From Sipunculus nudus (lineage: Eukaryota; Annelida; Sipuncula; Golfingiida; Sipunculidae), in the NCBI GenBank assembly GCA_026874595.1, contig CM049318.1, positions 47,100,456-47,164,455 on the forward strand: a stretch of DNA of 64,000 nt, given 5' to 3'. The translations under genes were made by a program, and so were the position numbers. Positions 36,801 to 46,065 of the stretch are shown piece after piece. Within the stretch, counting starts at the first letter, position 1. Each line of letters opens with the position of its first letter. The notes under the pieces are model-generated. The model was given only the letters and a program-made list of their open reading frames with translations. It did no database searches and was not told the origin of the DNA.

Positions 36801-37357
36801 TTACATTTACGTCACGCTGGGATCCCCAGTGGCTGATCACACGAGTATCTGGTTCCACGTGCTACCTGCGTTGTCAAGCAACGGGCCAAACAAAAAAACT
36901 CCACAGAGAGCAAGTCAGACTCGTTGATCCCAATATAGCTTGGGACGAAATAGCCCCTAGACCACGCCGTAAACGTACACCACGGGCCAGATATATGACA
37001 CAACAAAGATCCTTACGAAACGACCGCCGCGAATCCCATATTCTTGGACCTGAATCTTTTAGTAACGAGCCTCCTGCCACTCAGGAATTCTCCCATAGCG
37101 CGTCCACCCACGTGACAGGTGGCTACTCTCCCCCCACACTCACTGGCCAATCACAAGCCAATCATACTTCTATAAACCAATCAAATTCAAGTGCACATTG
37201 TGATACAGCACATACCCCGCCTTGCTCTGATAACGGGCCACATACGCTGCCCCCAGTCCTTCAAGGTAGAGACCCTAGACTCAGACCGAAACAAAGAATC
37301 CGTTATGATGTCCTGGCCGGGCTTGTTGATAGTGATGACGAGTGCTCTGGCGTTTAG
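33839..37357 (+). CDS. pol: Gypsy Pol polyprotein (PR-RT-RH-IN)
   Basis: Open from 33839 to 37357, about 1172 codons in the -1 frame of gag; no own ATG is needed. Numbered from Val at 33923: protease LVDTGASRTLL (catalytic DTG at residues 2-4); reverse transcriptase with FSTLDLKSGYHQVPV and YIDD at 310-313; RNase H with YTDSSAFAVGGIL (Asp about 459) and FTDHKPLACL; integrase HHCC zinc finger (HREVGH about 676, CAICQ downstream) and catalytic triad D742 (GLDLIGPFP), D802 (RTDNGCEF), E838 (KVERFHR). A GPY/F-like segment (SRWDPQWLITRVSG) follows. No chromodomain is visible; the tail is Pro/His-rich and basic. All key residues are present, so the enzyme could be active. Confidence 0.95.
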   Translation, partial: FKRITAANAFPARPHINLTFDNIQVLTLVDTGASRTLLRHDRFQDIVNSTHRPPILEKTCTQLQSVTGNRLHVLGVTQLRVENTGVIQVYVVKDMSHECVLGIDSLQRGDALIAMASGLMQWFGRSWPLLNPQLFGVSSLADTIIPSQLPSINEVLVEFHDVFADPNGPLGLCNLEPIRIKTIDGPLAQRPYRTPLTKRHAISREIDSMLRQGIIRPSQSPWASPVTLVPKSDGTTRFCVDYRRLNAVTKKDKYPLPNIQDIFDQIGYSKVFSTLDLKSGYHQVPVHPSDIEKTAFVCHRGLFEFVRCPFGLATAPSHFQRAMEFLFQGLLGECVLVYIDDIVIFSENEADHAKHLKLVFERLRHAKLTLKSSKCHFGLPEIKLLGYCVSKDGISADPEKTAAIRDMPVPKTVKQVRSFLGMTGYYRQCMPRYAEIAEPLVALTRKHVRFRWTQACELAFDELKSLLTSNHVMSHPRPELPYRLYTDSSAFAVGGILCQTHEDGTERVVQYVSHQLSATQRRWPTIEREAYSVIYCITKLRPYLYGAQFTVFTDHKPLACLFTKQMANTKIQRWAIILAEYGARIEYRRGRNNIRADMLSRIPPTEPVDVIDSDTEWVAPQAYPDDLCQQQLPLLMDNLNLDQIKLAQQEQFSDLFEKANDDDSDYITIQGILYSTITPRLHSPEYPRLVLPSEYQESVTLRAHREVGHMSTQKTLDRVTAAYVWPAMRRSIRSILQKCAICQAQSRQRDHAPMGDMPLPASPMQVVGLDLIGPFPTSTRGNAYMLTAICHCTGWAEAYPIPNKTNAVVWDTFANQFIPRHSVPEVVRTDNGCEFTALDWEQYLQNLGIEHRRTTPARPQSNGKVERFHRTFKETLAKAVNNQPDTWEDHVGDVLLAHRISVSSVTGYSPFFLLYGRQPRAPLTRLLQSNITGHVFGNRLDDLSNALTEARLRTSDSRKFNRTRLEKRAQAANLKVGDHVVIKVAEPLTFTSRWDPQWLITRVSGSTCYLRCQATGQTKKLHREQVRLVDPNIAWDEIAPRPRRKRTPRARYMTQQRSLRNDRRESHILGPESFSNEPPATQEFSHSASTHVTGGYSPPTLTGQSQANHTSINQSNSSAHCDTAHTPPCSDNGPHTLPPVLQGRDPRLRPKQRIRYDVLAGLVDSDDECSGV
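33854..33873 (+). other. Predicted frameshift-stimulating stem-loop
   Basis: GCCG/CGGC stem, one C-C mismatch, AAA/TTT extension, loop CGCG. It starts 8 nt after the slippery heptamer, within the usual 5-9-nt spacer. A pseudoknot with downstream GC-rich sequence cannot be judged by eye. Confidence 0.55.
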
Positions 37358-37586
37358 TCATGGTCGGGCTTGGGTTTGGCGGCAAACCCCGCCAGCCGGT
37401 GTACAGATTACCGAGATACCACAGGGCACCACCCTAACGCAGCCAGAAACAATATACTTATGGAAGTCAACATGGACTTTGTTAGTAGTACCCCATCCCC
37501 TAAGGCCCAGGTGTCTTACTTCTGACACCCGAATGAATAAGGATTGGGACTCTTTGTTTATCTGCTTTTGTTTAACGCTTGTTTAA
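37305..37586 (+). CDS. Short third ORF with signal-peptide-like start; possible env remnant
   Basis: 93 codons in gag's frame (a different frame from pol) beginning at tandem ATGs 37305/37308, inside the last 53 bases of pol. The N-terminus MMSWPGLLIVMTSALAFSHG looks like a signal peptide. The next part (ITEIPQGTTLTQPETIYLWK, then STWTLLVV) resembles the short 'x-S-x-W-T-L-V-V' segment seen near the N-terminus of envelope proteins in some Gypsy-type elements. It ends after about 90 residues with no transmembrane anchor or furin site, so if it is env it is strongly truncated. It could equally be a chance ORF. Position after pol is the usual env place. Confidence 0.4.
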   Translation: MMSWPGLLIVMTSALAFSHGRAWVWRQTPPAGVQITEIPQGTTLTQPETIYLWKSTWTLLVVPHPLRPRCLTSDTRMNKDWDSLFICFCLTLV

Positions 37587-37826
37587 TTGCTTGTGTCTGT
37601 ATCTTTATATATATATGTGTGTGTGAGCTTTCCTGGTGAACAGTCGGCATTGGCCATATTGATTATAGCTCATTAATAGTACACGAAATCTTACTCGTAT
37701 ACCTTTTATATGTTATTAACCTGCTAACAAAGGTACATAAGGTAGAAAAATAAAAACAAAAAGGAAATCGTTGCCGCTTTCCTTTTTTTTCCTAAGGTTT
37801 TTATTTTTCGTCGGGTGGGGTACGAG

Positions 37827-37901
37827 TGTAAGATTTGAGATGAATTGTATATACTTGCATTTATTGTCTTCATTGTATGTACGTGTTGTGTATGTATGTG
37901 T

Positions 37902-37952
<51 letters not shown>

Positions 37953-38376
37953 TTAAAGGGAACAAACCTTACATAGCTACGCTCTCTCCCATTTCTGTAT
38001 GCATTTATTTCGCTTATGTATTTAGGTATATTTTCATAATTCCTTGATCATAACTATTATTAGGATCCTTGAATATAATTTACTACATTGTTATACCAGA
38101 CCAATCGGTGTGAGAGTTGACAGGCTTTTGTTATTACTTACACTTAAGTTTTACTCGGGAGAATATACTCCGCATTGCTTGTGTGCATTAAATCCCTATC
38201 CAACTGTCGGTACAGCTATTATAGGAATCAATGTGTGTGTTTCCACTATTCATATGTCATAATTAGAATAAATACAAGTAAATATTCAAGTTATTGATAA
38301 AGGGAAGACCTCTGCTTCTATCTTTACTGTTCTTTATTGGGAGGGGGATTATTATTATTATTATTTTCATTATTAA

Positions 38377-38418
<42 letters not shown>

Positions 38419-39111
38419 TCTTTGGTCTATAAGCTCTTTATGTCCCGTTAAAACAGGTAGCCACAAAGCTAATATCGAATGACTCATTGTGGGGCATATT
38501 ATTTCAAACTTGTAAAACATCAGCTTTGTTCAAAATTGTATATTTGATCAAACGGGCAACTCCTGCAGTACCGCTTAACATTTCACACATTACAAGACTT
38601 GTTTACACGATGGCCGGTACTAATTGCATAATCTGCCAGCTGTGGTCAATCGGGCCCTTATTTGTTAGACCCGAGATCCGACCGTTAACCTCGTAACTGC
38701 TAGCGCTAATTAGTTGCACGTGATTCTCGATCGGTCGCAACCGGGGGCCTGGCGATAATTAAGTAGAATCCCACCTGTGTTGTTATCAACAAGCGCCCCG
38801 GTCACGCACATATCACACAGGAGTATGTCCCCAGACTATAGCGTGGTCGCAACATTCTGGCCTTCTTTCTATTGGTCGATGACCTCACGGGACCCTCCCC
38901 AATAGTGGGTCCCGGGGGGTCGTCGGCCAATGGAGAGAGGGGATCTGGGGGGGCGACGAGGCCGAATGGGGGAGAGCACGGAGACGGGGGTCAGTTAGGA
39001 CTTAGGGAGCTCGTACAGCGACACTGTGTATGTTGATACCTAATGGATACGGAATAAAATTCATATAAAGAAATACAGACTTTTTCTTCTGTGGACTACA
39101 CTAAGTTTACA
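37827..39111 (+). repeat. 3' LTR
   Basis: 1285 bp, near-identical to 31360-32631; longer (TA)n and (ATT)n runs explain most of the length difference. A purine-rich GGGTGGGGTACGAG precedes it as candidate polypurine tract. Confidence 0.93.
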
Positions 39112-39367
39112 TGTGGATATAGATAGGTATATCGTGTCATACTCAGTTACATACGGAAGTTATTTGGGAACACAGACTCAATATATGAAGCGCGGAATGC
39201 GGTAAAAAATGGAAGAATAATTTTTGCCTATAACATAAAGGCATTCTGGAAAGAAAACAATCATTATTATGATGTAATCGATAGTGCCTTTGGTAATCGG
39301 GCGCTTGAAAGTGGCAGCAAACCGACTGACTTTCGATAAAACTCGATCGGCCACCACTAATAATCAT

Positions 39368-40769
39368 ATATAAATATTTTTTTAAACCAGTCAGTTTTCC
39401 TTGCATGTGATAGCTTTGTCCGTTCGTATGTACGCCTTCATAATACACTCTACAAAACTAACATTATCTTCTGTTATGCATGTCCCTTTAATATTATATG
39501 CAAACACAAACAACTGTTACATTTGCCACGAATAAAGATGAATTTCCGTAAAGGTGCCATTTTGATTTCAATGGACCCAAATTATGCACACATAATCCCC
39601 CTCCAACTAATTAAAATCTCGTATAAATTGTAAATATCGGGCCTCGTCGTGAAACAAGGGGGAAAATAACAACTGTGTGGATCACGGCAGTTTCGCTCAT
39701 ATTGTTTCTTTATGAAAGTCATACTTAGGTAACAAAACAAATATTATTTTTATAATATAAAATAGCTGTTTTCCAGAACGTTTGATCATCTCATTACCAT
39801 CTATACTTGAGCGTTGAATTAGTTTAATTTATTACCCTCGATCTGCAGAATGGTCTGGAACATAAGTACTAACCAAATCATGTGTTCATTATATTTAGTT
39901 TTTCTTTCAAATGGGAGGACAGCTACATTGAAAATGGTTACCATTATGACTAAAAAAATTCCAAAAATGAATTCTCTGGGTCATTATACCCCAGAATTCA
40001 TGTATTGGATGACCCTCTATGTCAAATGTAAAGGTAATTATGGCATTTTTGCTATTTTCGCATTATTTTGGCGGCCATTTTGTTTTATGCTAATTAGCAA
40101 AAATTGCCCAAGGCTGACAGCAGGCCAACCATCACATTTTTTACATCTGATATGGTGGCAATCAAAGTTCACAAAGAAAATAAACTAAAGACCATAAAAC
40201 AAGGTTAGACAAAAAATGTTCTTTGCTTTGGCTGCCGGACTAAGTGGTTCTTTGTTCATGTACTTCATGCAAGTCGACAACAAGGCTATAAAAGATAACA
40301 ACTTTGAGTTCTTTTTCTGGATTAAACATTAACTCTCGCCAGGTCGCCAGAGGCTAAGAAAACAACGTTGAGAAAGATTAAATAAAAAATGAAATAGGTT
40401 TTTCCTGGATTTTTTGTTTCCATATTTACTAAAACATACATACATTCAATACATACTGACATTGTCATTGTCATCCTACAGTTGTTTTGAATCTTCCACG
40501 GACTGAATTTATAGATGCGGTTTCACATGAATCAGAATAACAATTGAATTGATTATTAAGCCTTAATTTACCGAACGCAATTACCCCACCCTCTTGTCTA
40601 TAAGCCCTTTCAATTATCTCTTGTGATAAGGCTTATATCATACAGAGATGAAAATTAGAATTGAGGACACGCAATTAAGGGCCCTACTATTAACTTTATT
40701 ATTATTATTTATCAAAGCAAAGCTTACCAATTTATAAAATAAAGACAAACAAACGAACTTACATATTTA
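39368..40769. other. Intergenic stretch with inverted-repeat copy 2
   Basis: 39368-39834 and 40206-40769 hold no supported gene. 39835-40205 is the inverted partner of 28640-29030; the 112-codon ORF at 39850-40188 reads through that repeat and is not called. AT-rich. Confidence 0.5.
39835..40205 (-). repeat. Inverted-repeat copy 2 (partner 28640-29030)
   Basis: Opposite-orientation homologue of 28640-29030, diverged by substitutions and small indels. It begins CCCTCGATCTGCAGAATGG and ends GACCATAAAACAAGGTT. Confidence 0.75.
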
Positions 40770-42313
40770 CTAGTGGCCCATGGGCCATGACGCTCAGCTG
40801 AACTCAAGGAATGTTGAACAATGAGCAAAATGACAGCGAGAATGCAAAAAAAAAAAAATCATGAATTTTGTGAAGAATTCTAAGAAATGGGTTTCAGTGG
40901 GCTTTTGGACAGATGACCATTTCATTTGAAGGTCTCATAAATAGAAAAAATGTGTAAAAATTTGAAAAAAATACAGGTAGTGCAACCAGTCTGCAGGAAC
41001 TGATGAAACACTCCATGATCAATATGCATGAAATAAAGCATGGCAATCAATGCATTAGTTATTCATATACTTTTTGGAGCTTTGGTATCACATTTTAATT
41101 ATTCGGGGGGGGGGGGGCATATGAGCCAATCACTCGGAGGATAAGTGTAACAGAGACTTTTCATGGACTTCCCTTGATGTCAAGTAAGAAGATTCCAGGT
41201 CCAGTGATTACGATTTGTGCCCTGTTAACAGATGACAGCTTCTTTGAAGGTCTCAAAAATAAACAAAAAAAATTGTAAAAATTGGGTAAATATAGGTGGC
41301 GTCACCAGTTTGCAGAAACTGATGGAACACTCCATGATCAATATAATGCAAATGATCATAGTGATCAATGCATTAGTTATTCAGATAGTTGAGCTTTTGT
41401 ATTATATTTTAAATCATTCTGAGGGGTATTTACGAGCCCCATAGCTCGGAGGATATGGGTAACAGAGACATAATTTCACGTTTCCACAGGGGCTTTTCAT
41501 GGACTTCCCTTGATGTCAAGTTAGAAGATTCCAGGTCCAGTGGTTACGATTTGTGCCCTGTTAACAGATGACAGCTTCTTTGAAGGTCTCAAAAATAAAG
41601 AGAAAAATATGTAAAAATTGGAAAAAATACAGGTGATGCCACCAGTTTGCCGGAACTGATGAAACACTTCATGATCAATATTCATGCAAGGAATCAGTGG
41701 TCAATGCATTAGTTATTCAGATACTTGAGCTTTTGTATAATATTTTTTATTATTCTGAGGGGTACTTACAAGCCCCATAGCTCGGAGAATATAGGTAACA
41801 GAGACCTAATTTCAGGTTTCCCAGAAGACTAATCATGGACCTCCCTTGATGCCAAGTTAGAAGATGCCATGTCCAGCGGTTACAATTTGTGCCCTGTTAA
41901 CAGATGACAGCTTCTTTGAAGGTCTAAAAAATAGAGAAAAAATGTGTAAAAATTGGGATAAATACAGGTGACGCCACCAGTTTGCAGGAACTGATGGAAC
42001 ACTTCATGATCAATGTTCATGCAGACAATAATGGTGATCAATGCAGTAGTTATTCAGCCACTTGAGCTTTTGTATCAAATTTTTTATTATTCTGGGGGGG
42101 GGGGGGGTTACTTACGAGAGAGGTAGCTCGGAGGATATGGGTAACAGAGACCTAATTTCCAAGGAGATTTTTCATAGACCTCCTAGGATGTCAAGTTGCA
42201 AGATTCCAGGTCCAGCGGTTACGATTTGTGCCCTGTTAACGGACGGACGGCCAGACGACCGGACGGACGAAGAGTGATCGCTATAGCTCAGATGACTTTC
42301 AGTTAGCTGAGCT
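40770..42313 (-). mobile_element. F-family element F2, full length, with four 330-bp internal tandem units
   Basis: Read on the minus strand: 5' AGCTCAGCTAACT...CTGAGCTATAG at 42313, GTCCGTCCGTTAACAGGGCAC head, four tandem units (CACCAGTTTGCAGGAACTGAT landmarks at about 40981, 41297, 41635 and 41968 on +), then 3' TTCAGCTGAGCGTCAT-GGCCCATGGGCC-ACTAG. The terminal palindrome has paired changes relative to GACCCATGGGTC. The unit sequence matches 52045-52630 and 62080-62660. No coding capacity. Confidence 0.7.
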
Positions 42314-42414
42314 AAAAAAGTATTAAACAACATTTAAATATTAATGTAAGGCAAACCATTACCTAATTATAATCGATTTTATACTCGATTTACTGTGCTT
42401 AATCTCAAGTTACT

Positions 42415-42497
42415 TTTACCGGCTTGGGAAGCGGTTAGAGCAAGGAAACGGTACATCGGCGCTGTAACGTGGGGCTAGGTTCGAATTCCTGACTGGG
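42415..42497 (+). other. tRNA-like segment, possible SINE head or tRNA relic
   Basis: A box-B-like GGTTCGAATTCC (one extra T compared with GGTTCGANTCC) at 42477-42488 and, about 45 bp upstream, a box-A-like GCGGTTAGAGCAAGG. No proper acceptor-stem pairing seen. Could be a degenerate tRNA, a tRNA-derived SINE head, or part of the leader of the Gypsy relic that follows. Confidence 0.3.
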
Positions 42498-42639
42498 TCT
42501 GAATGACAGCCGATGACAGAAAGAAAAAAGGTCGATTTGTTATGAGTGACTTCACACTCGGAAACTGTATCCCACAGAAATATTAAATTGAGATGGTTAA
42601 TTAAATTGACAGCAAACAAATTGCCACGTGATTGACAAG

Positions 42640-45463
42640 ATATAAAATGTCAAAGTATGCCACCAATACCAATGAGAACGCTATCGCCAGGCTCCGCATG
42701 TGGGAGACTCCCCAGCAGGAAACAAAAAATATCCTGATAAGTTTGATGGCAGCCAGGTAAAATGGGCAGATTCTGAGATTCACTTTGAAACCATCGCAGA
42801 AAGGGACGGCTGGACATAATCCGAGAAAGCCCTGCAGCTGGCTATGTGTTTAAGGGGAAAAGCCCAGAGGATACTCAGCAAAGCCATCTACCGAAAAACG
42901 ACACGATTACGTGGGCCTGAAGGATGCCTTGGTTAAGAGGTTCGGTCAGCCGTGTAAAGAGAGCGCAATTCGGGCGATGTTCCGCGAGCGGAAGAGGGGC
43001 GTTAAGGAAACTCTAATGGATTACGGAAATGAGGTCTCTCGTCTTGCCCAGACAGCATACCTCGGTTTTGGCAGCGATGCCTTATATTTGACCCCAAGGG
43101 ATCAGTTTGTTAGAGGGTTGGGCGATATTGAGATGAAGAAACACGTGGACCTCAGCTGCCCATCGAGTCTGGAGTAAGCTGTTAGCCTAGCGACTCAATA
43201 CGAATCGTTTGAGGAAGGCGAGAGTGTTCAGCCGGACCGTAAGTTGCGACCAAGGTCAGTTCCGATAGATGTCCTGAGGACACGAACTGACGGAGACCAC
43301 ACAGCTTCAAGAACAAGTTCAACATTTGATGGCCAATGAGAGTAGGACTCAAGAGGTTAACCAGACTATAAGTCGCCAGTTAGAGACTCTGACTGAGCAG
43401 GTTAACAAACTATTGAGGTCTTGACAGGAGCGGGTCAACTGCGGGCAGCTGCCCCGTGTGGTAGTGGTGCACGAGCGAGTCCGGAAGTAAATGAAGAAGA
43501 AAACCCCGAAGAAGACCAGTTCAGATCATGGACCGGCACAACAGTGTTTTGGTTGTGGTCAGCCTGGCAACTTCAGAAGAAATTGTCCTGCAGGGCGAAA
43601 GAAACCACCGGATAAGACGAAGCCAAATTGGAGTGCCCAAAGAACCACTAGCATAAAGGGCTGATAGACGATAGAGGGCGTCGTTCAAAATAAGGCTGTT
43701 GACCTCCTGGTTGATAGTGGTTCGGATATATCCTAACTAGACTACACGTTCTTCCGGGAGCTTCCGAATTACATCAGGCTTAGGCTGAGAGATTCCCGTT
43801 GTGACATCAGAACTGCCTCTGGGGCTTGGATGGACATCAGAAGGGAGATTGAAGTTTCGGTTGGGTAACCAAGTATGGAACCATACCTTTGTTAAGTTTC
43901 TTACAGGGAGTTCTTGGAAGTGATTTTATGCGAGATGTATGTTGCCTGATTGACAAAAAGTTAGGGATCTTGCATACAGAACAGGGACGTTACCTGTTAC
44001 GGGCTGAAACGAACGACAGCTGTCGCCGCTTTTGGCTAAGTGAACCCTTAAAGGTGCCACTTAGACATGAGGTTAGAACACCTGCCTTGTTGGATAGGCT
44101 CAAGGTTGGAAATGGTCAACCTGAGGTGGGTTTGGTACAACCTCTAACATCAATGGTTGAGGAGACGGGACTTATTATGGGAACAACTTTAGTCAATACC
44201 ACTAACCGTTCCAGCTACTTTGATGAACTTATGTGAAGATACTGAGTCCTTGCCCACCCGACTCACGGTTGGAGTGGTGGAATTAGGTTATAGAGTTCAT
44301 GACGTGGATAAGTCAGTGGGGTGGAGCACCCCCACTGATGCCCCAGTAGCAGAATATTTGGAACCTATATTGGAGGAGATATCCGATAATTCGAGTCCTG
44401 ACCAGAGGAAACAAGTACGGCGACTGGTAGCTTAATACGAGGATGTGTTTGCATTGCCAGACGGAGGCTTGGGACGCACTGATTTAGTAGAACACACAAT
44501 TGATACCGGTGAAACAACGTCCAGGGAGGTTGCCATTAGCTCGACAGGAAAAAGCTAAAGCTAACCGAGAAATCGACAAAATGCTCGATGAAGCCTTAAT
44601 CGAGCCAAGTGACATGTCATCGGCTAGCCCTATAGTATTGGTGACGAAGCATGGTGCATCCACCAGGTTCTGTGTGGATTATAGGCGTTTAAACGAGGTG
44701 ACCCGTAAAGACGCGTATCAACTACCGCGAGTGGACGAAACTATTGATACCCTATCGGGCGAATAGTGGTTCAGTACACTCGATCTTGCTAGTGGCTACT
44801 GGCAGGTCAGTGTAGCAGAGAGATACAGGTCGAAGACGGCATTCACGACCAGGAAAGGAGTCATGCCGTTCGGGCTGAGCAACGCCCCAGCGACCTTTTC
44901 CCATCTAATGGAACTGGTACTCCGAGGACTGCACTGGGAGAAATGTCTCCTGCACCTGGACGACATAATTGTGTTCTGTGCAGACTTTGACGAGGCTCTG
45001 ACAAACGTGAAGTTGGTATTCACCCGACTGAGATTAGCTATGTTAAGGCTGAAACTCAAGAAATGTATGTTGTTCCAGCCGAGTGTAAAAATCTTGGGAT
45101 TTGTTGTGTCAGGTGGAGGAGTCCAGTGTGACCCAGACAAGATCTAGTGTGTGCGTGAATGTCCAGAATGTCAGTCTGAGGTGAGAAGCTTCCTTGGCTT
45201 TGCCTCGTATTACAGGAAATTCATACCAGAGCACTCACACATCGCCGCACCACTAACTGCGTTGACCAAGAAAAACACCAAGTTTAAATGGGAGGATGAC
45301 TGCGAGGAAGCCTTTCAGCAGTTGAAGCAGATGCTGACTACCGCATCTGTGTTGGCATACCCTCGCCCTGGAGGTCTACTGATCCTAGACACGGTTGTCA
45401 GTGGGGTCAGCATTGGGAGATGCCTCTCACAGATTCAAGATGGGTAAGAGCGAGTTGTGTCTA
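42640..45463 (+). pseudogene. Decayed Ty3/Gypsy gag-pol relic without LTRs
   Basis: Broken frames in order: gag start (KKYPDKFDGSQVKWADS..., with stop), gag capsid region (GQPCKESAIRAMFRERKRG), zinc knuckle at 43545-43586 reading CFGCGQPGNFRRNC, where the His is now Asn, protease VDLLVDSGSDIS then stop (about 43700-43735), and RT (TRFCVDYRRLNEVTRKDAY; stop at 44764; WFSTLDLASGYWQV; MPFGLSNAPATFS). The catalytic box reads HLDD (44953-44964) instead of Y-x-DD. An RNase H start, degraded at LILDTVVSG, ends near 45463 where F-type repeat begins. It is much more decayed than the 31-39-kb Gypsy and of a different lineage. No LTRs found. Confidence 0.85.
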
Positions 45464-46065
45464 ACGTGTCCGTCCGTCCGTAGATGTGGCACGTTTTGAA
45501 ACCGTAAGACCTAGGAAACCAAACTTTGACATAATTTTAGATGTTCCCAAGATCTCCTACCAAGCCGAAAACTGGGTCTTTGCGACTTCGTTCCTTTGAG
45601 AAATTAAGGAAAAACCTCAATTTTTTAATTGAAATCCTATTTTCACACTTCAGGACTGCCTAATATCAAAACAACTCATCTGTTTTTCCTCATATTTACC
45701 ATAAATAATCCTCTATATAGTTCCTATGTAGGGTTGTAAATTAGGTCTGTATTATATAATTTAAAAAAATTATAGTCCCAAACAAAATGCATTTTGTAAA
45801 AAATCAGGAAAGAAATTTGATCACTTAACACAAAACTTGTTTAAACTAAGCACTTTTGTTCCAGTAATATAACTTTTATTAATCAAAATTAAATTGTATA
45901 CCCAAAATTAGATCAAAATCTTTTAAATTTTTTAAATAATTAGCAAAAATAAAAAATCGGTACCTTAAATTTTGCCCAACTTTGACCATGGCACTTTTTT
46001 TCCTGTTAAGGCTGTTGATTTAATTTTCAAAGCATGTTTTTGTTAGCATTTCAACTGTTAACACC
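45464..46065 (+). mobile_element. F-family fragment abutting the Gypsy relic
   Basis: Starts at CGTCCGTCCGTAGATGTGGCACG and is homologous to 8260-8830 (F1 interior), e.g. GGTCTTTG(C/T)GACTTCGTTCC and CAACTTTGACCATGGCAC. 5' terminus missing. Broken at 46065 by the 3' end of E3. Confidence 0.7.

Larger units (their letters stand above)
31360..39111 (+). mobile_element. Ty3/Gypsy LTR retrotransposon, nearly intact, young
   Basis: LTRs 31360-32631 and 37827-39111 begin TG and end CA. TSD TGTG (31356-31359 and 39112-39115), which is the last four bases of foldback element B. Internal order: gag, -1 frameshift site, protease-RT-RNaseH-integrase, short third ORF, purine-rich GGGTGGGG just before the 3' LTR. 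The domain order RT-RH-IN defines Ty3/Gypsy. gag and pol are open throughout. GC content and codon use differ from the AT-rich surroundings. Confidence 0.95.
30128..39359 (+). mobile_element. hAT-like non-autonomous element A1, carrying nested insertions
   Basis: Ends TAGTGGTGGG...CCACCACTA with perfect 8-bp TSD ATAATCAT (30120-30127 and 39360-39367). The element proper is 30128-30704 plus 39123-39359, about 820 bp once the nested foldback and LTR elements are removed. The uninterrupted inverted copy at 53026-53848 is 823 bp. The TSD length and TAGTGGTGG ends point to the hAT superfamily. No transposase. Confidence 0.85.

Noticed and set aside
39850-40188. 112-codon ORF as gene
   Set aside because: Lies inside a repeat whose inverted partner (28640-29030) does not keep the frame.
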